Positions 18,040 through 32,480 are shown, counted from the stretch's first letter. The stretch is 64,000 nt of DNA from Aplectana chamaeleonis (GCA_029168955.1 JAPDOI010001858.1:62001-126000); one strand, 5' to 3'. The notes: generated by a model from the sequence alone, not told the origin. A program made the numbers and translations.

Positions 18040-21000
18040 CTAGTGGGTGAGGTCTGCTTGTCAGTCTGCGCGGCCAGAATGCAGGTGTGCGCGTTTGGTA
18101 CGCAAACAATTTGGCCGGTGAGATCGATTTGTCAGTCTGTACGGTCGGTACGCAAAGGTTCGCGTTCAGTACGCAATCACCCGCGTTCAGTACGCAAACA
18201 AACTGGTCGGTGTGATCGATTTCTTTGTCTGTGCAGTCGGTACGCAAGTGTTCGCGTTTAGTACGCAATCGCCCGCGTGCAGTTCGGAGGTAAACTGGTT
18301 GGTGAGGTCGGTTTGTCAGTCTGAGCGGTTGAAACGCAAGTGCGCGCGTTCAGTACGCAAACAAACTGGTCGGTGAGATCGGATTGTCGGTCTGCGCGGT
18401 CGGTACGCAACTGTTCGCGTCCAGTACGCAAACAAACTGGTCGGTGAGATCGATTTCTTAGTCTGGGCGGTCGGTACGCAAGTGTTCGCGCTTAGTACGC
18501 AATCACCCGCGTTCAGTGCGGAGGTAAACTGGCTGGTGAGGTCGGTTTGTCAGTCTGCGCGGTTGAAACGCAAGTGCGCGCGTTCAGTACGCAAACAAAC
18601 TGGTCGGTGAGATCGGATTGTCGGCCTGCGCGGTCGGTACGCAAGCGTTCGCGTCCAGTACGCAAACAAACTTGTCGGTGTGATTGATTTCTTTGTCTGT
18701 GCGGTCGGTACGCGCGTTCGCGTTTAGTACGCAATCGCCCGCGTTCAGTGCGGAGGTAAACTGGTTGGTGAGGTCAGCTTGTCAGTCTGCGCGGTTGAAA
18801 CGCAAGTGCGCGCGTTCAGTACGCAAACAAACTGGTCGGTGAGATTGGATTGTCGGTCTGCGCGGTCGGTACGCAAGTGCGCGCGTTTGGTACGCAATAT
18901 CCCGCAATTAGTACGCAAGCAAACTTGTGGTTGAGGTCAGCTTGTCAGTCTGCGCGGACAGAACGCAAGTGCGCGCGTTCAGTACACAAACAAACTGGTC
19001 GATGAGATCGGATTGTCGGTCTGCGCGGTCGGTACGCAAGTGCGCGCGTTTGGTACGCAAACAAACTGGTTGGTGTGATCGATTTCTTTGTCTGCGCGGT
19101 CGACACGCAAGTGTTCGCGTTCAGTAAAGAAACAAACTGGTCGGTGAGATCGATTTTTTAGTCTGTGCTGTCGGTAGGCAAGTGTTCGCGCTTAGTACGC
19201 AATCGCCCGCGTTCAGTGCGGAGGTAAACTGGTTGGTGAGGTCGGTTTGTCAGTCTGCGCGGTTGAAACGCAAGCGTTCGCGTTCAGTACGCAAACAAAC
19301 TTGTCGGTGTGATTGATTTCTTAGTCTGGGCGGTCGGTACGCATGTTTTCGCGTTTAGTACGTGATCGCCCGCATTTAGTACGCAAGCAAACTGTTGGGT
19401 GAGGTCGGTTTGTCAGTCTGCGCGGTTGAAACGCAAGTGCGCGCGTTTGGTACGCAAATAAATTGGCCGGTGAGATTGGTTTGTCGGTCTGCGCGGTCGG
19501 TACGCAAGTGTTCGCGTTCAGTACGCAATCTCCCGCATTTAGTACGCAAGCAAACTGGTGGGTGAGGTCAGCTTGTCAGTCTGCGCGGTGAGGACGCAAG
19601 TGCGCTCGTTTAGTACGCGAACAAACTGGTCGGTGAGACCGGTTCGTCGGTCTGCGCGGTCAGTACGGAAGTGTTCACGTCCAGTACGCGAACAAACTAA
19701 TCGGTGAAATCGATTTCTTAGTCTGTGCGGTCGGTACGCAAGTTTTCGCGTCTAGTACGCAATCGCCCGCGTTCAGTGCGGAGGTAAACTAGTGGGTGAG
19801 GTCTGCTTGTCAGTCTGCGCGGTCAGAATGCAGGTGTGCGCGTTTGGTACGCAAAGGAATTGGCCGGTGAGATCGATTTGTCAGTCTGTGCGGTCGGTAC
19901 GCAAAGGTTCGCGTTCAGTACGCAATCACCCGCGTTCAGTACGCAAACAAACTGGTCGGTGTGATCGATTTCTTTGTCTGTGCGGTCGGTACGCAAGTGT
20001 TCGCGTTTAGTACGCAATCGCCCGCGTTCAGTGCGGAGGTAAACTAGTGGGTGAGGTCTGCTTGTCAGTCTGCGCGGTCAGAATGCAGGTGTGCGCGTTT
20101 GGTACGCAAACAAATTGGCCGGTGAGATCGATTTGTCAGTCTGTACGGTCGGTACGCAAAGGTTCGCGTTCAGCACGCAATCACCCGCGTTCAGTACGCA
20201 AACAAACTGGTCGGTGTGATCGATTTCTTAGTCTGGGCGGTCGGTACGCAAGTGTTCGCGCTTAGTACGCAATCACCCGCGTTCAGTGCGGAGGTAAACT
20301 GGCTGGTGAGGTCGGTTTGTCAGTGTGCGCGGTTGAAACGCAAGTGCGCGCGTTCAGTACGCAAACAAACTGGTCGGTGAGATCGGATTGTCGGCCTGCG
20401 CGGTCGGTACGCAAGCGTTCGCGTTCAGTACGCAAACAAACTTGTCGGTGTGATTGATTTCTTTGTCTGTGCGGTCGGTACGCAAGTGTTCGCGTTTAGT
20501 ACGCAATCGCCCGCGTTCAGTGCGGAGGTAAACTGGTTGGTGAGGTTAGCTTGTCAGTCTGCGCGGTTGAAACGCAAGTGCGCGCGTTCAGTACGCAAAC
20601 AAACTGGTCGGTGAGATCGGATTGTCGGTCTGCGCGGTCGGTACGCAAGTGCGCGCGTTTGGTACGCAATATCCCGCAATTAGTACGCAAGCAAACTTGT
20701 GGTAGAGGTCAGCTTGTCAGTCTGCGCGGACACAACGCAAGTGCGCGCGTTCAGTACACAAACAAACTGGTCGATGAGATCGGATTGTCGGTCTGCGCGG
20801 TCGGTACGCAAGTGCGCGCGTTTGGTACGCAAACAAGCTGGTTGGTGTGATCGATTTCTTTGTCTGCGCGGTCGACACGCAAGTGTTCGCGTTCAGTAAA
20901 GAAACAAACTGGTCGGTGAGATCGATTTTTTAGTCTGTGCTGTCGGTAGGCAAGTGTTCGCGCTTAGTACGCAATCGCCCGCGTTCAGTGCGGAGGTAAA

Positions 21001-24000
21001 CTGGTTGGTGAGGTCGGTTTGTCAGTCTGCGCGGTTGAAACGCAAGCGTTCGCGTTCAGTACGCAAACAAACTTGTCGGTGTGATTGATTTCTTAGTCTG
21101 GGCGGTCGGTACGCATGTTTTCGCGTTTAGTACGTGATCGCCCGCATTTAGTACGCAAGCAAACTGGTGGGTGAGGTCGGTTTGTCAGTCTGCGCGGTGA
21201 GGACGCAAGTGCGCGCGTTTAGTACGCGAACAAACTGGTCGGTGAAATCGATTTCTTAGTCTGTGCGGTCGGTACGCAAGTTTTCGCGTCTAGTACGCAA
21301 TCGCCCGCGTTCAGTGCGGAGGTAAACTAGTGGGTGAGGTCTGCTTGTCAGTCTGCGCGGTCAGAATGCAGGTGTGCGCGTTTGGTACGCAAAGGAATTG
21401 GCCGGTGAGATCGATTTGTCAGTCTGTGCGGTCGGTACGCAAAGGTTCGCGTTCAGTACGCAATCACCCGCGTTCAGTACGCAAACAAACTTGTCGGTGT
21501 GATTGATTTCTTTGTCTGTGCGGTCGGTACGCAAGTGTTCGCGTTCAGTACGCAATCGCCTGCGTTCAGTGCGGAGGTAAACTGGTTGGTGAGGTCGGTT
21601 CGTCAGTCTGCGCGGTTGAAACGCAAGTGCGCGCGTTCTGTACGCAAACAAGCTGGTCTGTGAGATTGGTTTGTCGGTCTGCGTGGTCGGTACGCAAGTG
21701 TTCGCGTTCAGTACGCAAACGCCCGCATTTAGTACGCAAGCAAACTGGTGGGTGAGGTCGGCTTGTCAGTCTGCGCGCTCAGAACGCAGGTGTGCGCGTC
21801 TGGTACGCAAACAAATTGGCCGGTAAGATCGATTTGTCAGTCTGTGCGGTCTGTACGCAAGTGTTCGCGTTCAGTACGCAATCTTCCGCATTTAGTACGC
21901 AAGCAAACTGGTGGGTGAGGTCAGCTTGTCAGTCTGCGCGGTCAGAACGCAAGTGCGCGCGTTCAGTACGCGAACAAACTGGTCGGTGAGACCGGTTTGT
22001 CGGTCTGCGCGGTCAGTACGGAAGTGTTCACGTCCAGTGCGCGAACAAACTGATCGGTGAAATCGATTTCTTAGTCTGTGCGGTCGGTACGCAAGTTTTC
22101 GCGTCTAGTACGCAATCGCCCGCGTTCAGTGCGGAGGTAAACTAGTGGGTGAGGTCTGCTTGTCAGTCTGCGCGGTCAGAATGCAGGTGTGCGCGTTTGG
22201 TACGCAAACAAATTGGCCGGTGAGATCGATTTGTCAGTCTGTACGGTCGGTACGCAAAGGTTCGCGTTCAGTACGCAATCATCCGCGTTCAGTACGCAAA
22301 CAAACTGGTCGGTGTGATCGATTTCTTTGTCTGTGCAGTCGGTACGCAAGTGTTCGCGTTTAGTACGCAATCGCCCGCGTGCAGTTCGGAGGTAAACTGC
22401 TTGGTGAGGTCGGTTTGTCAGTCTGAGCGGTTGAAACGCAAGTGCGCGCGTTCAGTACGCAAACAAACTGGTCGGTGAGATCGGATTGTCGGTCTGCGCG
22501 GTCGGTACGCAACTGTTCGCGTCCAGTACGCAAACAAACTGGTCGGTGAGATCGATTTCTTAGTCTGGGCGGTCGGTACGCAAGTGTTCGCGCTTAGTAC
22601 GCAATCACCCGCGTTCAGTGCGGAGGTAAACTGGCTGGTGAGGTCGGTTTGTCAGTCTGCGCGGTTGAAACGCAAGTGCGCGCGTTCAGTACGCAAACAA
22701 ACTGGTCGGTGAGATCGGATTGTCGGCCTGCGCGGTCGGTACGCAAGCGTTCGCGTTCAGTACGCAAACAAACTTGTCGGTGTGATTGATTTCTTTGTCT
22801 GTGCGGTCGGTACGCAAGTGTTCGCGTTTAGTACGCAATCGCCCGCGTTCAGTGCGGAGGTAAACTGGTTGGTGAGGTCAGCTTGTCAGTCTGCGCGGTT
22901 GAAACGCAAGTGCGCGCGTTCAGTACGCAAACAAACTGGTCGGTGAGATCGGATTGTCGGTCTGCGCGGTCGGTACGCAAGTGCGCGCGTTTGGTACGCA
23001 ATATCCCGCAATTAGTACGCAAGCAAACTTGTGGTTGAGGTCAGCTTGTCAGTCTGCGCGGACAGAACGCAAGTGCGCGCGTTCAGTACACAAACAAACT
23101 GGTCGATGAGATCGGATTGTTGGTCTGCGCGGTCGGTACGCAAGTGCGCGCGTTTGGTACGCAAACAAACTGGTTGGTGTGATCGATTTCTTTGTCTGCG
23201 CGGTCGACACGCAAGTGTTCGCGTTCAGGGAGGAAACAAACTGGGCGGGGAGATCGAGGTGTTAGTCTGGGGTGTCGGTAGGGACGTGTTCGCGCTTAGT
23301 ACGCAATCGCCCGCGTTTAGTGCGGAGGTAAACTGGTTGGTGAGGTCGGTTTGTCAGTCTGCGCGGTTGAAACGCAAGCGTTCGCGTTCGGTACGCAAAC
23401 AAACTTGTCGGTGTGATTGATTTCTTAGTCTGGGCGGTCGGTACGCATGTTTTCGCGTTTAGTACGTGATCGCCCGCATTTAGTACGCAAGCAAACTGGT
23501 GGGTGAGGTCGGTTTGTCAGTCTGCGCGGTTGAAACGCAAGTGCGCGCGTTTGGTACGCAAACAAATTGGCCGGTGAGATTGGTTTGTCGGTCTGCGCGG
23601 TCGGTACGCAAGTGTTCGCGTTCAGTACGCAATCTCCCGCATTTAGTACGCAAGCAAACTGGTGGGTGAGGTCAGCTTGTCAGTCTGCGCGGTGAGGACG
23701 CAAGTGCGCGCGTTTAGTACGCGAACAAACTGGTCGGTGAGACCGGTTTGTCGGTCTGCGCGGTCAGTACGGAAGTGTTCACGTCCAGTACGCGAACAAA
23801 CTGATCGGTGAAATCGATTTCTTAGTCTGTGCGGTCGGTGCGCAAGTTTTCGCGTCTAGTACGCAATCGCCCGCGTTCAGTGCGGAGGTAAACTAGTGGG
23901 TGAGGTCTGCTTGTCAGTCTGCGCGGTCAGAATGCAGGTGTGCGCGTTTGGTACGCAAAGGAATTGGCCGGTGAGATCGATTTGTCAGTCTGTGCGGTCG

Positions 24001-26160
24001 GTACGCAAAGGTTCGCGTTCAGTACGCAATCACCCGCGTTCAGTACGCAAACAAACTGGTCGATGTGATCGATTTCTTTGTCTGTGCGGTCGGTACGCAA
24101 GTGTTCGCGTTTAGTACGCAATCGCCCGCGTTCAGTGCGGAGGTAAACTAGTGGGTGAGGTCTGCTTGTCAGTCTGCGCGGTCAGAATGCAGGTGTGCGC
24201 GTTTGGTACGCAAACAAATTGGCCGGTGAGATCGATTTGTCAGTCTGTACGGTCGGTACGCAAAGGTTCGCGTTCAGTACGCAATCACCCGCGTTCAGTA
24301 CGCAAACAAACTGGTCGGTGTGATCGATTTCTTTGTCTGTGCAGTTGGTACGCAAGTGTTCGCGTTTAGTACGCAATCGCCCGCGTGCAGTTCGGAGGTA
24401 AACTGGTTGGTGAGGTCGGTTTGTCAGTCTGAGCGGTTGAAACGCAAGTGCGCGCGTTCAGTACGCAAACAAACTGGTCGGTGAGATCGGATTGTCGGTC
24501 TGCGCGGTCGGTACGCAACTGTTCGCGTCCAGTACGCAAACAAACTGGTCGGTGAGATCGATTTCTTAGTCTGGGCGGTCGGTACGCAAGTGTTCGCGCT
24601 TAGTACGCAATCACCCGCGTTCAGTGCGGAGGTAAACTGGCTGGTGAGGTCGGTTTGTCAGTCTGCGCGGTTGAAACGCAAGTGCGCGCGTTCAGTACGC
24701 AAACAAACTGGTCGGTGAGATCGGATTGTCGGCCTGCGCGGTTGGTACGCAAGCGTTCGCGTTCAGTACGCAAACAAACTTGTCGGTGTGATTGATTTCT
24801 TTGTCTGTGCGGTCGGTACGCAAGTGTTCGCGTTTAGTACGCAATCGCCCGCGTTCAGTGCGGAGGTAAACTGGTTGGTGAGGTCAGCTTGTCAGTCTGC
24901 GCGGTTGAAACGCAAGTGCGCGCGTTCAGTACGCAAACAAACTGGTCGGTGAGATCGGATTGTCGGTCTGCGCGGTCGGTACGCAAGTGCGCGCGTTTGG
25001 TACGCAATATCCCGCAATTAGTACGCAAGCAAACTTGTGGTTGAGGTCAGCTTGTCAGTCTGCGCGGACAGAACGCAAGTGCGCGCGTTCAGTACACAAA
25101 CAAACTGGTCGATGAGATCGGATTGTCGGTCTGCGCGGTCGGTACGCAAGTGCGCGCGTTTGGTACGCAAACAAACTGGTTGGTGTGATCGATTTCTTTG
25201 TCTGCGCGGTCGACACGCAAGTGTTCGCGTTCAGTAAAGAAACAAACTGGTCGGTGAGATCGATTTTTTAGTCTGTGCTGTCGGTAGGCAAGTGTTCGCG
25301 CTTAGTACGCAATCGCCCGCGTTCAGTGCGGAGGTAAACTGGTTGGTGAGGTCGGTTTGTCAGTCTGCGCGGTTGAAACGCAAGCGTTCGCGTTCAGTAC
25401 GCAAACAAACTTGTCGGTGTGATTGATTTCTTAGTCTGGGCGGTCGGTACGCATGTTTTCGCGTTTAGTACGTGATCGCCCGCATTTAGTACGCAAGCAA
25501 ACTGGTGGGTGAGGTCGGTTTGTCAGTCTGCGCGGTTGAAACGCAAGTGCGCGCGTTTGGTACGCAAACAAATTGGCCGGTGAGATTGGTTTGTCGGTCT
25601 GCGCGGTCGGTACGCAAGTGTTCGCGTTCAGTACGCAATCTCCCGCATTTAGTACGCAAGCAAACTGGTGGGTGAGGTCAGCTTGTCAGTCTGCGCGGTG
25701 AGGACGCAAGTGCGCGCGTTTAGTACGCGAACAAACTGGTCGGTGAGACCGGTTTGTCGGTCTGCGCGGTCAGTACGGAAGTGTTCACGTCCAGTACGCG
25801 AACAAACTGATCGGTGAAATCGATTTCTTAGTCTGTGCGGTCGGTACGCAAGTTTTCGCGTCTAGTACGCAATCGCCCGCGTTCAGTGCGGAGGTAAACT
25901 AGTGGGTGAGGTCTGCTTGTCAGTCTGCGCGGTCAGAATGCAGGTGTGCGCGTTTGGTACGCAAAGGAATTGGCCGGTGAGATTGGTTTGTCGGTCTGTG
26001 CGGTCGGTACGCAAAGGTTCGCGTTCAGTACGCAATCACCCGCGTTCAGTACGCAAACAAACTGGTCGGTGTGATCGATTTCTTTGTCTGGGCGGTCGGT
26101 ACGCAAGTGTTCGCGTTTAGTACGCAATCGCCCGCGTGCAGTTCGGAGGTAAACTGGTTG
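18040..26160 (+). repeat. About 2-kb higher-order repeat block
   Basis: A diagnostic segment (GTCTGCTTGTCAGTCTGCG with GAATGCAGG) recurs at about 18043, 20047, 22145 and 24151, spacing 2004, 2098 and 2006. The GCAGTTCGGAGG variant at 22381 recurs at 24387, exactly 2006 apart. 2006 equals 14x71+11x92. Internal 255-bp duplications (19792/20047 and 23896/24151) change unit length between copies, so unit boundaries are approximate. Confidence 0.75.
23229..23285 (+). other. Cluster of substitutions toward G inside one array copy
   Basis: Compared with the otherwise near-identical copy 2006 bp downstream (from 25235), this 57-bp stretch has 12 substitutions, 11 of which change to G (mostly T to G), while flanking DNA matches almost perfectly. 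The pattern suggests base-calling or assembly error rather than drift, although a local mutational event cannot be excluded. Confidence 0.65.
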
Positions 26161-26599
26161 GTGAGATCGGTTTGTCAGTCTGAGCGGTTGAAACGCAAGT
26201 GCGCGCGTTCAGTACGCAAACAAACTGGTCGGTGAGATCGGATTGTCGGTCTGCGCGGTCGGTACGCAACTGTTCGCGTCCAGTACGCAAACAAACTGGT
26301 CGGTGAGATCGATTTCTTAGTCTGGGAGGTCGGTACGCAAGTGTTCGCGCTTAGTACGCAATCACCCGCGTTCAGTGCGGAGGTAAACTGGCTGGTGAGG
26401 TCGGTTTGTCAGTCTGCGCGGTTGAAACGCAAGTGCGCGCGTTCAGTACGCAAACAAACTGGTCGGTGAGATCGGATTGTCGGCCTGCGCGGTCGGTACG
26501 CAAGCGTTCGCGTTCAGTACGCAAACAAACTTGTCGGTGTGATTGATTTCTTTGTCTGTGCGGTCGGTACGCAAGTGTTCGCGTTTAGTACGCAATCGC

Positions 26600-29500
26600 C
26601 CGCGTTCAGTGCGGAGGTAAACTGGTTGGTGAGGTAAGCTTGTCAGTCTGCGCGGTTGAAACGCAAGTGCGCGCGTTCAGTACGCAAATAAACTGGTCGG
26701 TGAGATCGGATTGTCGGTCTGCGCGGTCGGTACGCAAGTGCGCGCGTTTGGTACGCAATATCCCGCAATTAGTACGCAAGCAAACTTGTGGTTGAGAGCG
26801 GATTGTCGGTCTGCGCGGTCGGTACGCAAGGGCGCGCGTTTGGTACGCAAACAAACTGGTTGGTGTGAGCCATTTCTTTGTATGCGCGGTCGCCACGCAA
26901 GAGTTCGCGGTCAGTAAAACAACAAACTGGTCCGTGAGATCGATTTTTTAGTCTGTGCTGTCGGTAGGCAAGTGTTCGCGCTTAGTACGCAATCGCCCGC
27001 GTTCAGTGCGGAGGTAAACTGGTTGGTGAGGTCGGTTTGTCAGTCTGCGCGGTTGAAACGCAAGTGCGCGCGTTCAGTACGCAAAAAAAACTGGTCGGTG
27101 AGATCAATTTCTTAGTCTGGGCTGTCGGTACGCATGTTTTCGCGTTTAGTACGTGATCGCCCGCGTTCAGTACGCAAACAAACTGGTTGGTGAGGTCGGT
27201 TTGTCAGTCTGCGCGGTTGAAACGCAAGCGTTCGCGTTCAGTACGCAAACAAACTTGTCGGTGTGATTGATTTTTTTGTCTGTGCGGTCGGTACGCAAGT
27301 GTTCGCGTTTAGTACGCAATCGCCCGCGTGCAGTTCAGAGGTAAACTGGTTGGTGAGATCGGTTTGTCAGTCTGAGCGGTTGAAACGCAAGTGCGCGCGT
27401 TCAGTACGCAAACAAACTGGTCGGTGAGATCGGATTGTCGGTCTGCGCGGTCGGTACGCAACTGTTCGCGTCCAGTACGCAAACAAACTGGTCGGTGAGA
27501 TCGATTTCTTAGTCTGGGAGGTCGGTACGCAAGTGTTCGCGCTTAGTACGCAATCGCCCGCGTTCGGTGCGGAGGTAAACTGGTTGGTGAGGTCGGTTTG
27601 TCAGTCTGCGCGGTTGAAACGCAAGTGCGCGCGTTCAGTACGCAAACAAGCTGGTCGGTGAGATTGGTTTGTCGGTCTGCGTGGTCGGTACGCAAGTGTT
27701 CGCGTTCAGTACGCAAACGCCCGCATTTAGTACGCAAGCAAACTGGTGGGTGAGGTCGGCTTGTCAGTCTGCGCGCTCAGAACGCAGGTGTGCGCGTTTG
27801 GTACGCAAACAAATTGGCCGGTAAGATCGATTTGTCAGTCTCTGCGGTCGGAACGCAAGTGTTCGCGTTCAGTACGCAAACAAACTGGTCGGTGAGATCG
27901 GATTGTCGGTCTGCGCGGTCGGTACGCAACTGTTCGCGTCCAGTACGCAAACAAACTGGTCGGTGAGATTGATTTCTTAGTCTGGGAGGTCGGTACGCGC
28001 GTTCGCGCTTAGTACGCAATCACCCGCGTTCAGTGCGGAGGTAAACTGGCTGGTGAGGTCGGTTTGTCAGTCTGCGCGGTTGAAACGCAAGTGCGCGCGT
28101 TCAGTACGCAAACAAACTGGTCGGTGAGATCGGATTGTCGGCCTGCGCGGTCGGTACGCAAGCGTTCGCGTTCAGTACGCAAACAAACTTGTCGGTGTGA
28201 TTGATTTCTTTGTCTGTGCGGTCGGTACGCAAGTGTTCGCGTTTAGTACGCAATCGCCCGCGTTCAGTGCGGAGGTAAACTGGTTGGTGAGGTAAGCTTG
28301 TCAGTCTGCGCGGTTGAAACGCAAGTGCGCGCGTTTAGTACGCAAATAAACTGGTCGGTGAGATCGGATTGTCGGTCTGCGCGGTCGGTACGCAAGTGCG
28401 CGCGTTTGGTACGCAATATCCCGCAATTAGTACGCAAGCAAACTTGTGGTTGAGGGCGGATTGTCGGTCTGCGCGGTCGGTACGCAAGTGCGCGCGTTTG
28501 GTGCGCAAACAAACTGGTTGGTGTGATCGATTTCTTTGTCTGCGCTGTTGACACGCAAGTGGTCCCGTTCAGTAAAACAAACTGGTCGGTGAGATCGATT
28601 TTTAGTCTGTGCTGTCGGTAGGCAAGTGTTCGCGCTTAGTACGCAATCGCCCGCGTTCAGTGCGGAGGTAAACTGGTTGGTGAGGTCGGTTTGTCAGTCT
28701 GCGCGGTTGAAACGCAACTGCGCGCGTTCAGTACGCAAAAAAAACTGGTCGGTGAGATCAATTTCTTAGTCTGGGCTGTCGGTACGCATGTTTTCGCGTT
28801 TAGTACGTGATCGCCCGCGTTCAGTACGCAAACAAACTGGTTGGTGAGGTCGGTTTGTCAGTCTGCGCGGTTGAAACGCAAGCGTTCGCGTTCAGTACGC
28901 AAACAAACTTGTCGGTGTGATTGATTTTTTGTCTGTGCGGTCGGTACGCAAGTGTTCGCGTTTAGTACGCAATCGCCCGCGTGCAGTTCGGAGGTAAACT
29001 GGTTGGTGAGATCGGTTTGTCAGTCTGAGCGGTTGAAACGCAAGTGCGCGCGTTCAGTACGCAAACAAACTGGTCGGTGAGATCGGATTGTCGGTCTGCG
29101 CGGTCGGTACGCAGCTGTTCGCGTCCAGTACGCAAACAAACTGGTCGGTGAGATCGATTTCTTAGTCTGGGAGGTCGGTACGCAAGTGTTCGCGCTTAGT
29201 ACGCAATCGCCCGCGTTCGGTGCGGAGGTAAACTGGTTGGTGAGGTCGGTTTGTCAGTCTGCGCGGTTGAAACGCAAGTGCGCGCGTTCAGTACGCAAAC
29301 AAGCTGGTCGGTGAGATTGGTTTGTCGGTCTGCGTGGTCGGTACGCAAGTGTTCGCGTTCAGTACGCACACGCCCGCATTTAGTACGCAAGCAAACTGGT
29401 GGGTGAGGTCGGCTTGTCAGTCTGCGCGCTCAGAACGCAGGTGTGCGCGTTTGGTACGCAAACAAATTGGCCGGTAAGATCGATTTGTCAGTCTCTGCGG

Positions 29501-30620
29501 TCGGAACGCAAGTGTTCGCGTTCAGTACGCAAACAAACTGGTCGGTGAGATCGGATTGTCGGTCTGCGCGGTCGGTACGCAACTGTTCGCGTCCAGTACG
29601 CAAACAAACTGGTCGGTGAGATTGATTTCTTAGTCTGGGAGGTCGGTACGCAAGTGTTCGCGCTTAGTACGCAATCACCCGCGTTCAGTGCGGAGGTAAA
29701 CTGGCTGGTGAGGTCGGTTTGTCAGTCTGCGCGGTTGAAACGCAAGTGCGCGCGTTCAGTACGCAAACAAACTGGTCGGTGAGATCGGATTGTCGGCCTG
29801 CGCGGTCGGTACGCAAGCGTTCGCGTTCAGTACGCAAACAAACTTGTCGGTGTGATTGATTTCTTTGTCTGTGCGGTCGGTACGCAAGTGTTCGCGTTTA
29901 GTACGCAATCGCCCGCGTTCAGTGCGGAGGTAAACTGGTTGGTGAGGTAAGCTTGTCAGTCTGCGCGGTTGAAACGCAAGTACGCGCGTTCAGTACGCAA
30001 ATAAACTGGTCGGTGAGATCGGATTGTCGGTCTGCGCGGTCGGTACGCAAGTGCGCGCGTTTGGTACGCAATATCCCGCAATTAGTACGCAAGCAAACTT
30101 GTGGTTGAGAGCGGATTGTCGGTCTGCGCGGTCGGTACGCAAGTGCGCGCGTTTGGTACGCAAACAAACTGGTTGGTGTGATCGATTTCTTTGTCTGCGC
30201 GGTCGACACGCAAGTGTTCGCGTTCAGTAAAAAAACAAACTGGTCGGTGAGATCGATTTTTTAGTCTGTGCTGTCGGTAGGCAAGTGTTCGCGCTTAGTA
30301 CGCAATCGCCCGCGTTCAGTGCGGAGGTAAACTGGTTGGTGAGGTCGGTTTGTCAGTCTGCGCGGTTGAAACGCAAGTGCGCGCGTTCAGTACGCAAAAA
30401 AAACTGGTCGGTGAGATCAATTTCTTAGTCTGGGCTGTCGGTACGCATGTTTTCGCGTTTAGTACGTGATCGCCCGCGTTCAGTACGCAAACAAACTGGT
30501 TGGTGAGGTCGGTTTGTCAGTCTGCGCGGTTGAAACGCAAGCGTTCGCGTTCAGTACGCCAACAAACTTGTCGGTGTGATTGATTTTTTTGTCTGTGCGG
30601 TCGGTACGCAAGTGTTCGCG
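26600..30620 (+). repeat. About 1655-bp higher-order repeat block
   Basis: The variant GAGGTAAGCTTGTCAG occurs at 26631, 28289 and 29944, spacing 1658 and 1655. Two to three copies are present. The first copy carries a cluster of about nine substitutions at 26830-26935 relative to the third copy. Confidence 0.75.
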
Positions 30621-32152
30621 TTCAGTACGCAATCGCCCGCGTTCGGTGCGGAGGTAAACTGGTAGGTGAGGTCGGCTTGTCAGTCTGCGCGGTCAGAACG
30701 CAGGTGCGCGCGTTTGGTACGCAAACAAATTGGCCGGTGAGATTGGTTTGTCGGTCTGCGCGGTCGGTACGCAAGTGTTCGCGTTCAGTACGCAATCTCC
30801 CGCATTTAGTACGCAAGCAAACTGGTGGGTGAGGTCAGCTTGTCAGTCTGCGCGGTCAGGACGCAAGTGCGCGCGTTCAGTACGCGAACAAACTGGTCGG
30901 TGAGACCGGTTTGTCGGTCTGCGCGGTCGGTACGCAAGTTTTCGCGTCTAGTACGCAATCGCCCGCGTTCAGTGCGGAGGTAAACTAGTGGGTGAGGTCT
31001 GCTTATCAGTCTGCGCGGTCAGAATGCAGGTGTGCGCGTTTGGTACGCAAACAAATTGGCCGGTGAGATCGATTTGTCAGTCTGTGCGGTCGGTACGCAA
31101 AGGTTCGCGTTCAGTACGCAATCACCCGCGTTCAGTACGCAAACAAACTGGTCGGTGTGATCGTTTTTCTTTGTCTGTGCGGTCGGTACGCAAGTGTTCG
31201 CGTTTAGTACGCAATCGCCCGTGTGCAGTTCGGAGGTAAACTGGTTGGTGAGGTCGGTTTGTCAGTCTGAGCGGTTGAAACGCAAGTGCGCGCGTTCAGT
31301 ACGCAAACAAACTGGTCGGTGAGATCGGATTGTCGGTCTGCGCGGTCGGTACGCAACTGTTCGCGTCCAGTACGCAAACAAACTGGTCGGTGAGATCGAT
31401 TTCTTAGTCTGGGCGGTCGGTACGCAAGTGTTCGCGCTTAGTACGCAATCACCCGCGTTCAGTGCGGAGGTAAACTGGCTGGTGAGGTCGGTTTGTCAGT
31501 CTGCGCGGTTGAAACGCAAGTGCGCGCGTTCAGTACGCAAACAAACTGGTCGGTGGGATCGGATTGTCGGTCTGCGCGGTCGGGACGCAAGTGCGCGCGT
31601 TTGGTACGCAATATCCCGCAATTAGTACGCAAGCAAACTTGTGGTTGAGGTCAGCTTGTCAGTCTGCGCGGACAGAACGCAGGTGTGCGCGTTTGGTACG
31701 CAAACAAATTGGCTGGTAAGATCGATTTGTCAGTCTGTGCGGTCGGAACGCAAGTGCGCGCGTTTGGTACGCAAACAAACTGGTTGGTGTGATCGATTTC
31801 TTTGTCTGCGCGGTCGACACGCAAGTGTTCGCGTTCAGTAAAGAAACAAACTGGTCGGTGAGATCGATTTTTTAGTCTGTGCTGTCGGTAGGCAAGCGTT
31901 CGCGCTTAGTACGCAATCGCCCGCGTTCAGTGCGGAGGTAAACTGGTTGGTGAGGTCGGTTTGTCAGTCTGCGCGGTTGAAACGCAAGTGCGCGCGTTCA
32001 GTACGCAAAAAAACTGGTCGGTGGGATCGGGTTGTTGGTCTGCGCGGTCGGTACGCAAGTGTTCGCGTTCAGTACGCAATCGCCCGCGTTCAGTGCGGAG
32101 GTGAACTGGTTGGTGAGGTCGGCTTGTCAGTCTGCGCGCTCAGAACGCAGGT

Positions 32153-32480
32153 GTGCGCGTTTGGTACGCAAACAAATTGGCCGGTAAGATCGATTTGTCA
32201 GTCTGTGCGGTCGGAACGCAAGTGTTCGCGTTCAGTACGCAATCGCCCGCATTTAGTACGCAAGCAAACTGGTGGGTGAGGTCGGCTTGTCAGTCTGCGC
32301 GCTCAGAACGCAGGTGTGCGCGTTTGGTACGCAAACAAATTGGCCGGTAAGATCGATTTGTCAGTCTGTGCGGTCGGAACGCAAGTGTTCGCGTTCAGTA
32401 CGCAATCGCCCGCATTCAGTCCGCAAGCAAACTGGTGGGTGAGGTCGGCTTGTCAGTCTGCGCGGTCAGAACGCAGGTGC
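32153..32480 (+). repeat. 163-bp dimer repeat (71+92), tandem
   Basis: A segment with GCAGGTGTGCGCGTTTGG and TTGGCCGGTAAGATCG repeats at 163-bp spacing (32153 and 32316), with a diverged third copy following. 163 is one 71-bp plus one 92-bp monomer, so dimers as well as trimers were amplified. Confidence 0.7.
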
